The notes below the pieces were generated by a model that saw nothing but the letters and a program-made list of their open reading frames with translations, was not told where the DNA came from and searched no databases. From contig QCQY01000003.1 of NCBI GenBank assembly GCA_003209475.1, positions 1 through 64,000 of the forward strand: a stretch of 64,000 bases of DNA. Reading direction: 5' to 3'. A program made the translations under genes and the position numbers. This document shows, piece after piece, positions 24,885 to 34,540 of this stretch (position 1 is its first letter; the number at the start of each line of letters is the position of its first letter). Source of the DNA: Prochlorococcus sp. AG-459-B06 (GTDB lineage Bacteria; Cyanobacteriota; Cyanobacteriia; PCC-6307; Cyanobiaceae).

Positions 24885-25850
24885 TTAGGATTCTTGGAAT
24901 TTTACTTTACCTTTAACTTCAAGTCGAACCCCTTCTGAAAAATTAAACACCTTTTCTTCGATGTCTTGAATTCTTAAGTCAGAAATCCACTCTAACTGTT
25001 TTAGTAAGTGAAGACTAACAGCATGCTTTGCTCTTTTTGAACCGTCTTCTACTTTTAAAGCTAAACCTATCCCTTCATTTACTTTACATAGACACTGTAT
25101 TCCCTCGGCTCCACCTTTACCTATAACATTCCCATGAGAAGCTTTAATTATTTCTGTATCAAATTTATTGTTATCACTTATCATTGTTGGATTTATTATC
25201 ATTGATCTACTGATTTGTTCTAATTCAGCATTTTCGGAACTGCTCAGAAGTGAATATAACCTCGACATTTCTAATAATTTTAAATAAAGAGTAGGGGCAC
25301 CACAATCATCACGTTCTGCATTTATTTCAGATGACGGGATTTCAAGTAATTCAGCAACAATTCTGAATATTTCTTTTTGAAGAGGATGATCCCCCTTTAA
25401 GTAAGTATCTAATGGCCAATTCATTTTTTTGCATGTAGCCAAAAAAGCAGCATGTTTCCCCGAACAATTATGTTCTAATGGACTTGTCTTAGATTTTGGA
25501 CATTTAAGATTATTAATGTCAATGTCATATTCCCATAAAATTTTGAATGCTTCCCTTGAATGAAGTTTTGATCCACTATGTGAACCGCATGCCAAAGCAA
25601 TTGATTTTGATTCATTATTGATTTTTGATGCAGCTCCACTACTAACGAAGGGTATTGCTTGAAAAGGTTTTAGTGCTGACCTAATGAAACTTTTATATTC
25701 TGGATTTCCTGCGCACATTAAAACCCTCCCTTTTTTATCAGTAATAACAGCATGAATTTTATGGATCGACTCAATATTGGATCCTCGAATTAAGGTTGCT
25801 TGTAAGGGAGGATTGTTAGAGGTGTAGAGGTTTTTGAAATTAGAACTCAT
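24885..25850 (-). CDS. L-asparaginase (type II/ReAV-like family)
   Basis: A 321-residue enzyme that hydrolyses asparagine to aspartate and ammonia. Family blocks in order are IRSALKPFQAIP near 56-67, LACGSHSGSKLHSR near 85-98, LEHNCSGKHAAFLA near 125-138 and ERDDCGAPTLYLKL near 180-193. The Cys and Lys in these blocks form the unusual active site of the Rhizobium-type asparaginases. It begins directly after the CGLD27 gene stop (adjacent bases), so it is cotranscribed with it. Confidence 0.9.
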   Translation of the reverse strand: MSSNFKNLYTSNNPPLQATLIRGSNIESIHKIHAVITDKKGRVLMCAGNPEYKSFIRSALKPFQAIPFVSSGAASKINNESKSIALACGSHSGSKLHSREAFKILWEYDIDINNLKCPKSKTSPLEHNCSGKHAAFLATCKKMNWPLDTYLKGDHPLQKEIFRIVAELLEIPSSEINAERDDCGAPTLYLKLLEMSRLYSLLSSSENAELEQISRSMIINPTMISDNNKFDTEIIKASHGNVIGKGGAEGIQCLCKVNEGIGLALKVEDGSKRAKHAVSLHLLKQLEWISDLRIQDIEEKVFNFSEGVRLEVKGKVKFQES

Positions 25851-26345
25851 TTAGAAATTGTTATATTGAAAAATCAAAATACCAGACAAGGCTAAGACAG
25901 AAATAATAGAAAAAATTTGAATTAAATTTTTTAAAATTGGCTTTACCTCAATTGAGGCAATTAGTGATTCTTTTTCTTTTAAAACAATTGGCTTTTTCCA
26001 TACTTGTCCGTCATACCAACCAGATTCTTCGTATTCTACTTTTTCAGATATTAATCTATTAAATATATGATTCCAGCCTAAATATAATCTTATTGAAATT
26101 AAAAGAGGTATCGATAAGCTGCTAAAAAAGCTTAATAGAATATACCTTAAAGGGGATGTTTTAAAATATACACTTCCTGAAGATATGACAAGAAATAAAA
26201 CAAAAGCTCCTACCCAGAATTTTAGCAAAATAAGAATTAGTGACTTTTTTGTTTTTGGCCAAGAAAAAATTTTAGATTTTGATAATTCTATGAATTCATT
26301 TGTGGGTTGTTGCTCTCTAGGGACAGGACACTTAAATTCGTTCAT
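25851..26345 (-). CDS. CGLD27-family protein (DUF1230)
   Basis: A 164-residue membrane protein. The N-terminal CPVPREQQPTNEFIELSKS is the signature of CGLD27, a family shared by cyanobacteria, algae and plants. The spans lie at about 44-62, 65-86 and 143-161. ESGWYDGQVWKKP, near 107-119, is the second conserved block. In plants and algae the family is linked to acclimation of photosynthesis; the reaction is unknown. It abuts the asparaginase gene and follows rsfS by 8 bases. Confidence 0.85.
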   Translation of the reverse strand: MNEFKCPVPREQQPTNEFIELSKSKIFSWPKTKKSLILILLKFWVGAFVLFLVISSGSVYFKTSPLRYILLSFFSSLSIPLLISIRLYLGWNHIFNRLISEKVEYEESGWYDGQVWKKPIVLKEKESLIASIEVKPILKNLIQIFSIISVLALSGILIFQYNNF

Positions 26346-26353
26346 GAAATATA

Positions 26354-26698
26354 TTATGGAAATATAAGATTATCTCCATTACTCCAAAACGATTCAAGGT
26401 CATAATATTTTCTTATTTCTGGCTGAAAAATATTTACTATCAAATCACCATAATCAAGTAAAGCCCATTTCGCTTCGTTAACCCCTTCTTTTCGTATCGG
26501 TTCAATTTTAGCCTTATCTCTAAGTTCTCCCTCTACAGAGTTAGTTATAGATCTGACTTGTACATCAGATAATCCTTCTGCAATCAAAATCCATTCACTT
26601 ATAAAAGATACTTTGTCAATTTTTATAAGTTTTATATCTTTTGCCTTTTTTTCATCACATGCTTTAGCTGCCATTAAAACCAAACTTTTATTGTCCAT
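26354..26698 (-). CDS. rsfS: Ribosome silencing factor RsfS
   Basis: A 114-residue protein from the ATG at 26698 (MDNKSLVLMAAKACDEKKAK). It binds ribosomal protein uL14 and blocks subunit joining. Family blocks IKIDKVSFISEWILIAEGLSD, then EGVNEAKWALLDYGDLIVNIF and the C-terminal YYDLESFW are all present. The frame is open upstream to 26770, but that part overlaps the preceding gene heavily, so the shorter start (11-base overlap) is preferred. Confidence 0.93.
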   Translation of the reverse strand: MDNKSLVLMAAKACDEKKAKDIKLIKIDKVSFISEWILIAEGLSDVQVRSITNSVEGELRDKAKIEPIRKEGVNEAKWALLDYGDLIVNIFQPEIRKYYDLESFWSNGDNLIFP

Positions 26699-27326
26699 AA
26701 ACATTTTCGCTTGAAACTGATTTTTCTGAACCTTCTTGCTGAGATAATTCTGATCTTGCTTTTTCTGCACTTTTTCTTAAGGCATCTAATCTGTCTTCAA
26801 AGAAACTTCTTTTTTTCTTTTTTCGTGTTTTATCTATTAACTCCTTTAAAGCTCCTCCAAGACTTTTATAAGCGTTTGGAATGCTGTAACCAAATCTACA
26901 AGCAAGATCTATAGCTCTTTCATCTGCATAAATAGCATCTTGAAGTTTTTTTTCAGAATTATTTTTTAAATATAATCTATAGCCTGCAAAGCTTGATAAA
27001 CCAAGAGCAAGTAATAAAAGTAAACCATCTTGTACCCACAACTCTCCTATAGCCCCTCCAAGTCCTATGGCGAGAGCCGCCATTTCCCAACCATCTCTGG
27101 GAATTGTGTCATTCTGAATTTTACCAACCTCGTGCCAAAATAATAAATTTCTGTGGTCAATAGCAAAGTTATCCCATTCATCTAAATCTATTTGAATTTC
27201 TACTTCGTCACGACCGATTTCCTCAAGTGTTATTAAAGGTGGATCTATAGCCGCAGCAGCTTCAACAAATACCCAACTTTCATTCTCTGGAGGCAACAAA
27301 CTTTTAAGTCGCTGAAGTTCGCTCAT
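26688..27326 (-). CDS. DUF3318 family membrane protein
   Basis: A 212-residue protein of a cyanobacterial family. The N-terminal half MSELQRLKSLLPPENESWVF leads to LDEWDNFAIDHRNLLFWHEVGKIQ near 68-91. Two hydrophobic segments follow around 100-135, then a Lys/Arg-rich coiled tail. The HEVGK block resembles a degenerate zinc-peptidase HExxH in shape, though the second His is absent, so catalysis is not claimed. It overlaps rsfS by 11 bases. Confidence 0.8.
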   Translation of the reverse strand: MSELQRLKSLLPPENESWVFVEAAAAIDPPLITLEEIGRDEVEIQIDLDEWDNFAIDHRNLLFWHEVGKIQNDTIPRDGWEMAALAIGLGGAIGELWVQDGLLLLLALGLSSFAGYRLYLKNNSEKKLQDAIYADERAIDLACRFGYSIPNAYKSLGGALKELIDKTRKKKKRSFFEDRLDALRKSAEKARSELSQQEGSEKSVSSENVYGQ

Positions 27327-27433
27327 AAAAAATTAATTTCTTTCAATACTATAGAAACAAATGTTGCTTTTCAAGTAACTTGATTAACATCTAAAGATTT
27401 ATAAGTAGCATGAGATAGATGAACGTTTAAATT

Positions 27434-30400
27434 ATGCCTCAAAGAGGTGATCTTAAAAAAATTCTTATTCTAGGTTCGGGACCGATTGTTATTGGGCAAG
27501 CATGCGAATTTGATTACTCTGGTACTCAAGCTTGCAAAGCATTAAGAAATGCTGGTTATGAAATTGTCTTGATAAATTCAAATCCAGCATCAATAATGAC
27601 TGATCCTGATATCGCAAGTAAAACATATATTGAACCATTAACTCCTGAGATAGTTTCTCAGATAATTCTAAGAGAAAAACCCGATGCGATACTCCCCACT
27701 ATGGGAGGCCAAACCGCTTTAAATCTTGCGGTTAAATTATCAGAGTCAGATTTTTTAGGACAAAATAATATTGAATTAATTGGAGCTGATTTAAGAGCTA
27801 TTAATAAAGCTGAAGATAGGAAATTATTTAAAGAATCGATGGAGAAAATAAATGTAAATGTTTGTCCATCTGGTATTGCATCTAACCTAGATGAAGCTAT
27901 GGAGGTATCAAAAAAAATTAGTTCTTATCCTCTTATAATAAGGCCTGCGTTTACTTTAGGTGGAGTAGGGGGTGGAATTGCTTTTAACCTTGAAGAATTT
28001 GCCGAGTTGTGTAAATCAGGTTTAGAGGAAAGTCCAAGTAACCAAATTTTAATTGAAAAATCACTCATTGGATGGAAGGAGTTTGAACTAGAGGTAATGA
28101 GAGATACTGCTGACAATGTGGTAATAGTTTGCAGTATTGAAAATTTAGACCCAATGGGTGTCCACACTGGAGATTCGATTACCGTAGCTCCTGCACAGAC
28201 CTTAACAGATAAGGAGTATCAGAGGTTGCGGGATTTGTCATTGAAGATTATTAGAGAAGTGGGAGTTGAAACAGGAGGGAGTAATATTCAATTTGCAATA
28301 AATCCATCTAATGGAGAAGTAATTGTTATAGAAATGAATCCTCGTGTAAGTAGATCCTCTGCTTTGGCAAGTAAAGCAACTGGATTTCCCATAGCTAAGA
28401 TTGCAGCTTTATTATCTGTTGGCTATACACTTGATGAGATTATTAATGACATTACAAAAAAAACACCTGCATGTTTTGAGCCATCAATTGATTATGTAGT
28501 TACTAAGATTCCAAGATTTGCTTTTGAAAAGTTTAAAGGCTCATCTAATACTTTAAGCACTGCTATGAAATCTGTCGGTGAGTCAATGGCAATAGGTCGT
28601 TCTTTTGAAGAATCATTTCAGAAAGCATTAAGGTCATTAGAAGTAGGTGTTTTTGGATGGGAATGTGATTCACAAGATGAATTTAAAGATGAGAGTCAAA
28701 TTAAAAAAAGTTTAAGAAACCCTACATCTGAAAGAATTCTCCTAATTAAAAAAGCTATGCAGCTTGGAAAGACTAATAATTATATTCAAGAAGTTACAAA
28801 TATAGATTTATGGTTTATCGAAAAATTACGTAATATTTTTAATTTTGAAAATGATTTTTTGAAAGAGAAGGAACTTTATACTCTTGATAGGGATTTGATG
28901 TTACATGCTAAACAATTAGGCTTTTCAGATCAACAGATAGCAAAGTTAACTAATTCTGAGTTTTTTGAAGTAAGAAGATATAGGAAAAAACTTAATATAA
29001 TTCCAATTTATAAAACTGTTGATACTTGTTCAGCAGAATTCTCATCCTCAACTCCCTATCATTATTCAACTTACGAAGAATCTTTCATTAATTTTAATTC
29101 TCAAATTTTTGATAGCGAGATTTCAAAAAATAGTAAATCAAAAAAAATTATGATTTTAGGAGGAGGTCCAAACAGAATTGGTCAGGGAATAGAATTTGAT
29201 TACTGTTGTTGTCATGCATCATATCAAGCTTCTACAAATGGTTATAAAACAATAATGGTAAATAGTAATCCTGAAACTGTATCAACAGATTATGATACTA
29301 GCGATATTTTATATTTTGAGCCTGTGACTTTGGAGGATGTGCTTAACATAATAGAAGCTGAAAATCCTTATGGTTTGATTGTTCAATTTGGAGGTCAAAC
29401 TCCACTGAAATTATCATTACCTTTATTTGAATGGCTTAAATCTAATGATGGGATCAGAACTGGATCAAAAATTCTAGGGACTTCTCCAATATCTATCGAT
29501 TTAGCAGAAGATAGAGAGGAATTTACAAAAATTCTTGAAGAATTAAGTATTAGACAACCTCTAAACGGTATTGCACGTAATCAAAATGAAGCAGAAATAG
29601 TAGCAAAAAATATAGGATTCCCCTTAGTTGTAAGACCTTCCTATGTTTTAGGTGGAAGGGCAATGGAAATTGTTAAAGATAAGAATGAATTATCGAGATA
29701 CATTTCTGAAGCAGTTAAGGTATCACCTGATCATCCAATCCTTCTTGATCAATATTTGAATAATGCAATTGAGATAGATGTTGATGCTTTATGCGATTCA
29801 GAGGGTTCGGTTGTAATTGCTGGCCTAATGGAACATGTGGAACCTGCAGGAATTCATTCAGGAGATTCAGCTTGTTGCTTACCATCCATTTCTCTTTCAA
29901 CATCCACAATAGAAAATGTAAGGAACTGGACTAAATTAATTTCACAAAGATTAAATGTTGTTGGTTTAATTAATTTGCAATTTGCAGTAATAAATACAAA
30001 TAATAAAGAGAATAAATTATTTATTCTCGAAGCAAATCCAAGAGCATCCAGGACAGTTCCATTTGTTTCAAAAGCCATAGGTAAACCAGTTGCAAAATTA
30101 GCTACTCAGTTAATGCAAGGTTTTACATTAGAAGATCTTAATTTCACAGAAGAATTTTCTCCAAAATATCAGGCAGTAAAAGAGGCCGTTTTACCTTTTA
30201 AAAGATTTCCTGGGTCTGATACATTACTTGGCCCTGAAATGAAATCTACTGGAGAAGTAATGGGTTTAGCTAAAGATTTTGGAATTGCTTATGCCAAGTC
30301 GGAATTGGCAGCAGGCAATGGTGTTCCTTCAGAAGGAGTTGCTTTTTTATCTACTAATGATTTAGATAAAAAAAATCTTGAGGAAGTTGCCAGAGAACTT

Positions 30401-30730
30401 TTGATTTTAGGATTTAAAATAATCGCAACAAAAGGTACAGCTGCATATTTGGTGAATTTAGGAATTCAAGTTGAAGAAGTGCTAAAAGTTCATGAAGGAA
30501 GACCAAATATTGAGGACCTAATTCGTTCGGGACTTGTTCAATTAATAATTAATACACCAATTGGCTCACAGGCTTTTCATGATGATGCTTATTTAAGACG
30601 TGCTGCTTTAGAATATAATATTCCAACTTTTACAACTATTCCTGGAGCAAAAGCTGCCATTAAGGCGATCAAAGCTTTGCAATGCAATAAAATTGATACT
30701 TACTCTCTTCAAGAAATCCATAATTATTAA
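27434..30730 (+). CDS. carB: Carbamoyl phosphate synthase large subunit
   Basis: A 1098-residue enzyme (E. coli CarB is 1073) that joins ammonia, bicarbonate and ATP to carbamoyl phosphate for pyrimidine and arginine synthesis. Two homologous ATP-grasp halves are visible: the first opens [20 protein letters not shown], the second [20 protein letters not shown] near 574-593. [12 protein letters not shown] and [12 protein letters not shown] are the paired blocks. The C-terminal allosteric MGS-like domain carries GTAAYL and [10 protein letters not shown]. The gene is complete. The small subunit CarA is not in the window. Confidence 0.97.
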   Translation: MPQRGDLKKILILGSGPIVIGQACEFDYSGTQACKALRNAGYEIVLINSNPASIMTDPDIASKTYIEPLTPEIVSQIILREKPDAILPTMGGQTALNLAVKLSESDFLGQNNIELIGADLRAINKAEDRKLFKESMEKINVNVCPSGIASNLDEAMEVSKKISSYPLIIRPAFTLGGVGGGIAFNLEEFAELCKSGLEESPSNQILIEKSLIGWKEFELEVMRDTADNVVIVCSIENLDPMGVHTGDSITVAPAQTLTDKEYQRLRDLSLKIIREVGVETGGSNIQFAINPSNGEVIVIEMNPRVSRSSALASKATGFPIAKIAALLSVGYTLDEIINDITKKTPACFEPSIDYVVTKIPRFAFEKFKGSSNTLSTAMKSVGESMAIGRSFEESFQKALRSLEVGVFGWECDSQDEFKDESQIKKSLRNPTSERILLIKKAMQLGKTNNYIQEVTNIDLWFIEKLRNIFNFENDFLKEKELYTLDRDLMLHAKQLGFSDQQIAKLTNSEFFEVRRYRKKLNIIPIYKTVDTCSAEFSSSTPYHYSTYEESFINFNSQIFDSEISKNSKSKKIMILGGGPNRIGQGIEFDYCCCHASYQASTNGYKTIMVNSNPETVSTDYDTSDILYFEPVTLEDVLNIIEAENPYGLIVQFGGQTPLKLSLPLFEWLKSNDGIRTGSKILGTSPISIDLAEDREEFTKILEELSIRQPLNGIARNQNEAEIVAKNIGFPLVVRPSYVLGGRAMEIVKDKNELSRYISEAVKVSPDHPILLDQYLNNAIEIDVDALCDSEGSVVIAGLMEHVEPAGIHSGDSACCLPSISLSTSTIENVRNWTKLISQRLNVVGLINLQFAVINTNNKENKLFILEANPRASRTVPFVSKAIGKPVAKLATQLMQGFTLEDLNFTEEFSPKYQAVKEAVLPFKRFPGSDTLLGPEMKSTGEVMGLAKDFGIAYAKSELAAGNGVPSEGVAFLSTNDLDKKNLEEVARELLILGFKIIATKGTAAYLVNLGIQVEEVLKVHEGRPNIEDLIRSGLVQLIINTPIGSQAFHDDAYLRRAALEYNIPTFTTIPGAKAAIKAIKALQCNKIDTYSLQEIHNY

Positions 30731-30734
30731 AATT

Positions 30735-30953
30735 TTACTCTAAGTTTTTTAGTTTTTCTCTTAACTGATTAACTAAAGAGTCTCGACTAATTGAAAGTAA
30801 TTTGAGAGTATCTTGATGCATTTTAAATTGTGTCTCCGCAATTTGTAGTACTTTTATGGATTCTTTTATTTCATTAGAAAGTTCATTTATTAAATATTTT
30901 TTTCCTTCAAAGGTTAAAACTGGATTTGCAGAATCATTTGTGTTTTCGCTCAT
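30735..30953 (-). CDS. Small coiled-coil protein (DUF6447-like)
   Basis: A 72-residue protein. PVLTFEGKKYLINELSNEIKE leads to a long amphipathic helix (QIAETQFKMHQDTLKLLSI). The domain layout fits DUF6447, recalled from memory. It is convergent with carB, four bases between stops. Confidence 0.6.
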   Translation of the reverse strand: MSENTNDSANPVLTFEGKKYLINELSNEIKESIKVLQIAETQFKMHQDTLKLLSISRDSLVNQLREKLKNLE

Positions 30954-30983
30954 GGATTTACTTTTTTAATAAATAAAATAGAA

Positions 30984-32690
30984 CTATAATTTTTTAATAA
31001 ATTGTTTTTCACATAATTCTTTATAAATTCCAGGTTTATTTATTAAATCAATGTGTTTCCCGACTTCAATAATTTCACCTTTATCGAAAACAACTATTTT
31101 ATTGGCCTCTTGAGTAGTGGCTAATCTATGAGCAATTACAATAACTGTTCTATCTTTCATAGCTCTATTAAGTCCTTTTTGTACTTCAGATTCTGATTCT
31201 GCATCTAACGCACTTGTGGCCTCATCTAAAAGAAGAATTGATGGGTTCCCAAGTATTGCTCTTGCAATTGCTATCCTCTGGATCTGACCGCCTGAGAAAT
31301 TTAATCCTCTTTCAGTTATCTCAGTTTCATATTTCTCAGGAAGCTTTTGAATGAAGTTGTGAGCGTTTGCTTTTCTTGCTGATTCTATAACTTCTTCTTT
31401 AGTGAAATTTCTGCCCATTCTTATTACATCAATAATTGTTCCTGAAAATAAAAAAGGCTGTTGTTGTACTAATGCAATGTTTTTTCTAATATCTTTTGTA
31501 TTTAATATTTTGAGATTTTTATCATCTATAAAAATGTCTCCATTATTTGGAGTTATAAACTTTAATATCAAAGCCAACAATGTACTTTTACCAGCTCCTG
31601 AAGCTCCAACAAATGCTGTGACTTCACCTCTTTTAATTTCTAAATTGATATTTTTAAGTACTTGATTATCTTTTTTGTAAGCGAAATTTACTTTCTTGAA
31701 ACTTATTTTGCCTTCCAAATTGGATATCCTTCGTAAACTTTCCCTATCATCTTCGACAGGTTCTTGATTTATGTTTTTCAACCTTTTTATTGAAGCTTCT
31801 GCCTGTTTATAGTCATTAAAATTTGTACTTATATGGCTTATTGGATCAATAAGCATTAATATTGCTGCAAAAAAACTACTAAATTCTTCGCTTGTTAGAA
31901 GGCCTAGATTAATTCTTGCGGCTCCTAAACCTAATATTGCTAATATTCCAAATGCTTCAACAAATCCAACAACTGGATGTTGAAATGCAAGAAGTTTTAA
32001 TGTTTTATATTTTGCTTTTTTATTTGTACTTAATCTTTTATAAAATCTTTTCTCAATCCAATTTTCTGCAGCAAAAGATCTTATCGTGGACATTCCATTA
32101 ATAGATTCACCTATTAAACCTGCTAAATTACTTGTTGATTCTTGACTTTTTTCTGATGCTATTAAAACTCTTCTTCCAAAACTGTTAACTGAAAGAATAA
32201 TCAATGGTGCTAAAACGAAAGTTGATACAGTTAGTGACCAGTCTAAATAAAACATATATATTATTACCGCTAACAATTGTAAAGTACATGGAATAGTATC
32301 TTGAGCTGTTTTATAAATAACTTCGCTTACCCTGTCTGCATCTTCTGTAAGTCTATATGTGATGTCCCCGGCTGAAATATTTTCAACAGAATTCATCTTT
32401 ATTTTTTGAATTCTGCTAAATAAATTTCCTCTCATCACTTCACTAATTTCTAAAGATGGTTTTGCTATGAATACATCCTGTCCAAATTGAGCAGTTTTCT
32501 GAACTAAAAATACAAATAAAGACTTAATTATTATGCTAGAAACTTTTGAGAGATCACCTGAGCCAATTGCAGGGATTAAGTTTCCAGCTAAATAAGCTAA
32601 TAAAGGCCAACAAGCTACGTAAATAAGCATGCATATAAAACCCTTGATAAACCTATTTGAATATTGTCTGACTGGTGGTATTAGTCTCAA
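30984..32690 (-). CDS. ABC half-exporter (fused membrane and ATP-binding domains)
   Basis: A 568-residue protein: about six spans in the first 290 residues, followed by an ATPase. Walker A GASGAGKS is at 362-369, the signature LNFSGGQIQR follows near 465-475, and Walker B ILLLDEATSALD is near 487-498. Such MsbA/MdlB-type proteins dimerise to export lipids, drugs or peptides; the substrate is unknown. It is a single gene with no partner. The S4-protein gene starts divergently 58 bases away. Confidence 0.92.
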   Translation of the reverse strand: MRLIPPVRQYSNRFIKGFICMLIYVACWPLLAYLAGNLIPAIGSGDLSKVSSIIIKSLFVFLVQKTAQFGQDVFIAKPSLEISEVMRGNLFSRIQKIKMNSVENISAGDITYRLTEDADRVSEVIYKTAQDTIPCTLQLLAVIIYMFYLDWSLTVSTFVLAPLIILSVNSFGRRVLIASEKSQESTSNLAGLIGESINGMSTIRSFAAENWIEKRFYKRLSTNKKAKYKTLKLLAFQHPVVGFVEAFGILAILGLGAARINLGLLTSEEFSSFFAAILMLIDPISHISTNFNDYKQAEASIKRLKNINQEPVEDDRESLRRISNLEGKISFKKVNFAYKKDNQVLKNINLEIKRGEVTAFVGASGAGKSTLLALILKFITPNNGDIFIDDKNLKILNTKDIRKNIALVQQQPFLFSGTIIDVIRMGRNFTKEEVIESARKANAHNFIQKLPEKYETEITERGLNFSGGQIQRIAIARAILGNPSILLLDEATSALDAESESEVQKGLNRAMKDRTVIVIAHRLATTQEANKIVVFDKGEIIEVGKHIDLINKPGIYKELCEKQFIKKL

Positions 32691-32748
32691 GATATTATAT
32701 ATTTAATTATTTATCCTACTTTATCAATATCTTTAGGTATAAAAAACA

Positions 32749-32925
32749 ATGAAATTGGATCAATTCTTAAAATGGAAAAATTTGGTATCTTCTGGTGGCG
32801 AAGCAAAAATTTTTATTAAATCTGGTTCTGTTAAGGTTAATGGTGTAATTGAGACTAGGAGAGGAAGGAAGTTAAACAAAGGTGACAAAGTAATATTTCT
32901 AAAAAATGAATTAATTTTTGAATAG
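32749..32925 (+). CDS. S4-domain RNA-binding protein (YbcJ-like)
   Basis: A 58-residue S4 domain: KLDQFLKWKNLVSSGGEAKI with the loop KSGSVKVNGV and ETRRGRKLNKGDKV. The pattern is the classic S4 RNA-binding signature, and this domain stands alone. YbcJ/YaaA-type proteins bind RNA, possibly rRNA. The tpiA gene follows 52 bases later on the same strand. Confidence 0.85.
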   Translation: MKLDQFLKWKNLVSSGGEAKIFIKSGSVKVNGVIETRRGRKLNKGDKVIFLKNELIFE

Positions 32926-32977
32926 TTAGCTTATTCAACTCACTTTGTATTAGTATATTTTTCTTGGAGATAGTATT

Positions 32978-33703
32978 TTGAGAAAATCTGTAATTGCTGG
33001 TAATTGGAAAATGCACATGACTTGTGCTGAAGCTAAATCATATTTAGAAGAGTTTATTCCATTAATAAAAAACATAAAAGACGATCGTAAAGTTGTTATT
33101 GCTCCACCTTTTACAGCTATTTCAACTTTTTCTGATCATTCTGATTTTGATTATTTAGATATTTCTAGTCAAAATATTCATTGGGAAGATAAAGGAGCAT
33201 TTACTGCAGAAATATCTCCAAAAATGCTTCTTGAACATGGGGTCTCATATGCAATCGTTGGACATAGTGAACCAAGAAAATATTTTAGTGAAAGTGATGA
33301 ACAAATTAATAAAAGAGCAGTTTTTGCTCAATCTAGTGGACTTACTCCAATAGTTTGTGTAGGAGAAACTTTAGAACAAAGAGAGAGAGGAGAAGCTGAT
33401 AGAGTTATTACTAGACAGGTTGAACAAGGATTAGAAAATACAGATCCATCTAATTTAATTGTTGCCTACGAACCAATATGGGCTATTGGCACTGGTAAAA
33501 CGTGTGAGGCAGAAGACGCTAATAAAATATGTTCTTTGATTAGGAAATTAATAGGTTTTGATGATTTAATTATTCAATATGGAGGATCTGTTAAACCTAA
33601 TAATATTGACGAAATCATGTCAATGAGTGATATAGATGGGGTGTTAGTTGGAGGAGCTTCATTAGATCCGAATAGTTTTGCGAGAATTGCAAATTATAAA
33701 TAA
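32978..33703 (+). CDS. tpiA: Triosephosphate isomerase
   Basis: A 241-residue enzyme interconverting dihydroxyacetone phosphate and glyceraldehyde 3-phosphate. It begins from a TTG start. Active-site residues are Lys11 in AGNWKMH, His96 in AIVGHSEPR and Glu165 in [13 protein letters not shown]. The C-terminal loop GVLVGGASL carries the phosphate-binding Gly. It serves the Calvin cycle and glycolysis in the cytosol. Confidence 0.97.
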   Translation: MRKSVIAGNWKMHMTCAEAKSYLEEFIPLIKNIKDDRKVVIAPPFTAISTFSDHSDFDYLDISSQNIHWEDKGAFTAEISPKMLLEHGVSYAIVGHSEPRKYFSESDEQINKRAVFAQSSGLTPIVCVGETLEQRERGEADRVITRQVEQGLENTDPSNLIVAYEPIWAIGTGKTCEAEDANKICSLIRKLIGFDDLIIQYGGSVKPNNIDEIMSMSDIDGVLVGGASLDPNSFARIANYK

Positions 33704-34532
33704 GAAAAATCCATGGCCAAAAGGCTGGGGCCAAAAAACTTCAATTATGGGAGTTATTAATTTAACTCCTGATTCATTTAGTGATGGTGGGGATTTAAAC
33801 TCTTCAAAAAAAGTTTTAGATCAAGTAAATCATTTCTTGAGTAATGGTGTTGATGTTATTGATCTTGGTGCTCAAAGTACGAGACCTGGGGCTGAAGAAG
33901 TTGGATCTAGTATAGAAATAAAGAGATTGATCCCATATCTAAAATTAATAAAATCTGAATACCCAGATGTTTTAATTTCTATTGATACTTTTAATTCTGA
34001 AGTAGCTTACGAAGCTCTTTTAAATGGGGCTAATTGGATAAATGATGTCACGGGAGGAAGAAGAGATATAAAAATTTTAGATGTTGCATCAAAATTCAAC
34101 TGTCCATTCGTCATAACTCACAGTCGTGGTAATAGTCAAAATATGAACCAACTATCTAATTACCAGAATGTATTGAGTGAAGTTAAGGGCTCGCTTGATA
34201 ATTTAATAAAGAATGCTTTAGAAAAAAAAATATCTGAAAGAAATATAATAGTGGACCCTGGAATAGGGTTTTCAAAGGATATTAATCATAATTTGGAAAT
34301 CTTGAGAAACATAGATGTATTTAAAAAATGGAATTTGCCAATTTTGATAGGTGCCTCTAGGAAGAGATTTATAGGAGAAATTTTGAATGAGAAAAATCCA
34401 AAAGAAAGGGATATAGGAACTCTTGCAATAAGTTGTCTTTGTTCTCAATTTAATATTGACATTGTGAGAGTTCACAACGTTAAACTAAATTATCAAATCC
34501 TGAAAGTAGCAGATAGGATTTACAGAAAATAA
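33678..34532 (+). CDS. folP: Dihydropteroate synthase
   Basis: A 284-residue enzyme that joins p-aminobenzoate to dihydropterin pyrophosphate in folate synthesis. Blocks in order are [15 protein letters not shown] at 24-38, [17 protein letters not shown] near 59-75, [11 protein letters not shown], and [16 protein letters not shown] near 226-242. The TTG start at 33678 overlaps the tpiA end by 26 bases. A second TTG at 33687 is a possible alternative. Close to tpiA and read on the same strand. Confidence 0.95.
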   Translation: MRELQIINKKNPWPKGWGQKTSIMGVINLTPDSFSDGGDLNSSKKVLDQVNHFLSNGVDVIDLGAQSTRPGAEEVGSSIEIKRLIPYLKLIKSEYPDVLISIDTFNSEVAYEALLNGANWINDVTGGRRDIKILDVASKFNCPFVITHSRGNSQNMNQLSNYQNVLSEVKGSLDNLIKNALEKKISERNIIVDPGIGFSKDINHNLEILRNIDVFKKWNLPILIGASRKRFIGEILNEKNPKERDIGTLAISCLCSQFNIDIVRVHNVKLNYQILKVADRIYRK

Positions 34533-34540
34533 TAAATTTA

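Noticed and set aside
26688..27326. HEVGK in the DUF3318 protein as a zinc-peptidase motif
   Set aside because: The second histidine is absent and the family has no known peptidase; it is noted only as a shape likeness.
34272..34475. A minus-strand frame inside folP
   Set aside because: Shadow of folP; composition is explained by the real gene on the other strand.
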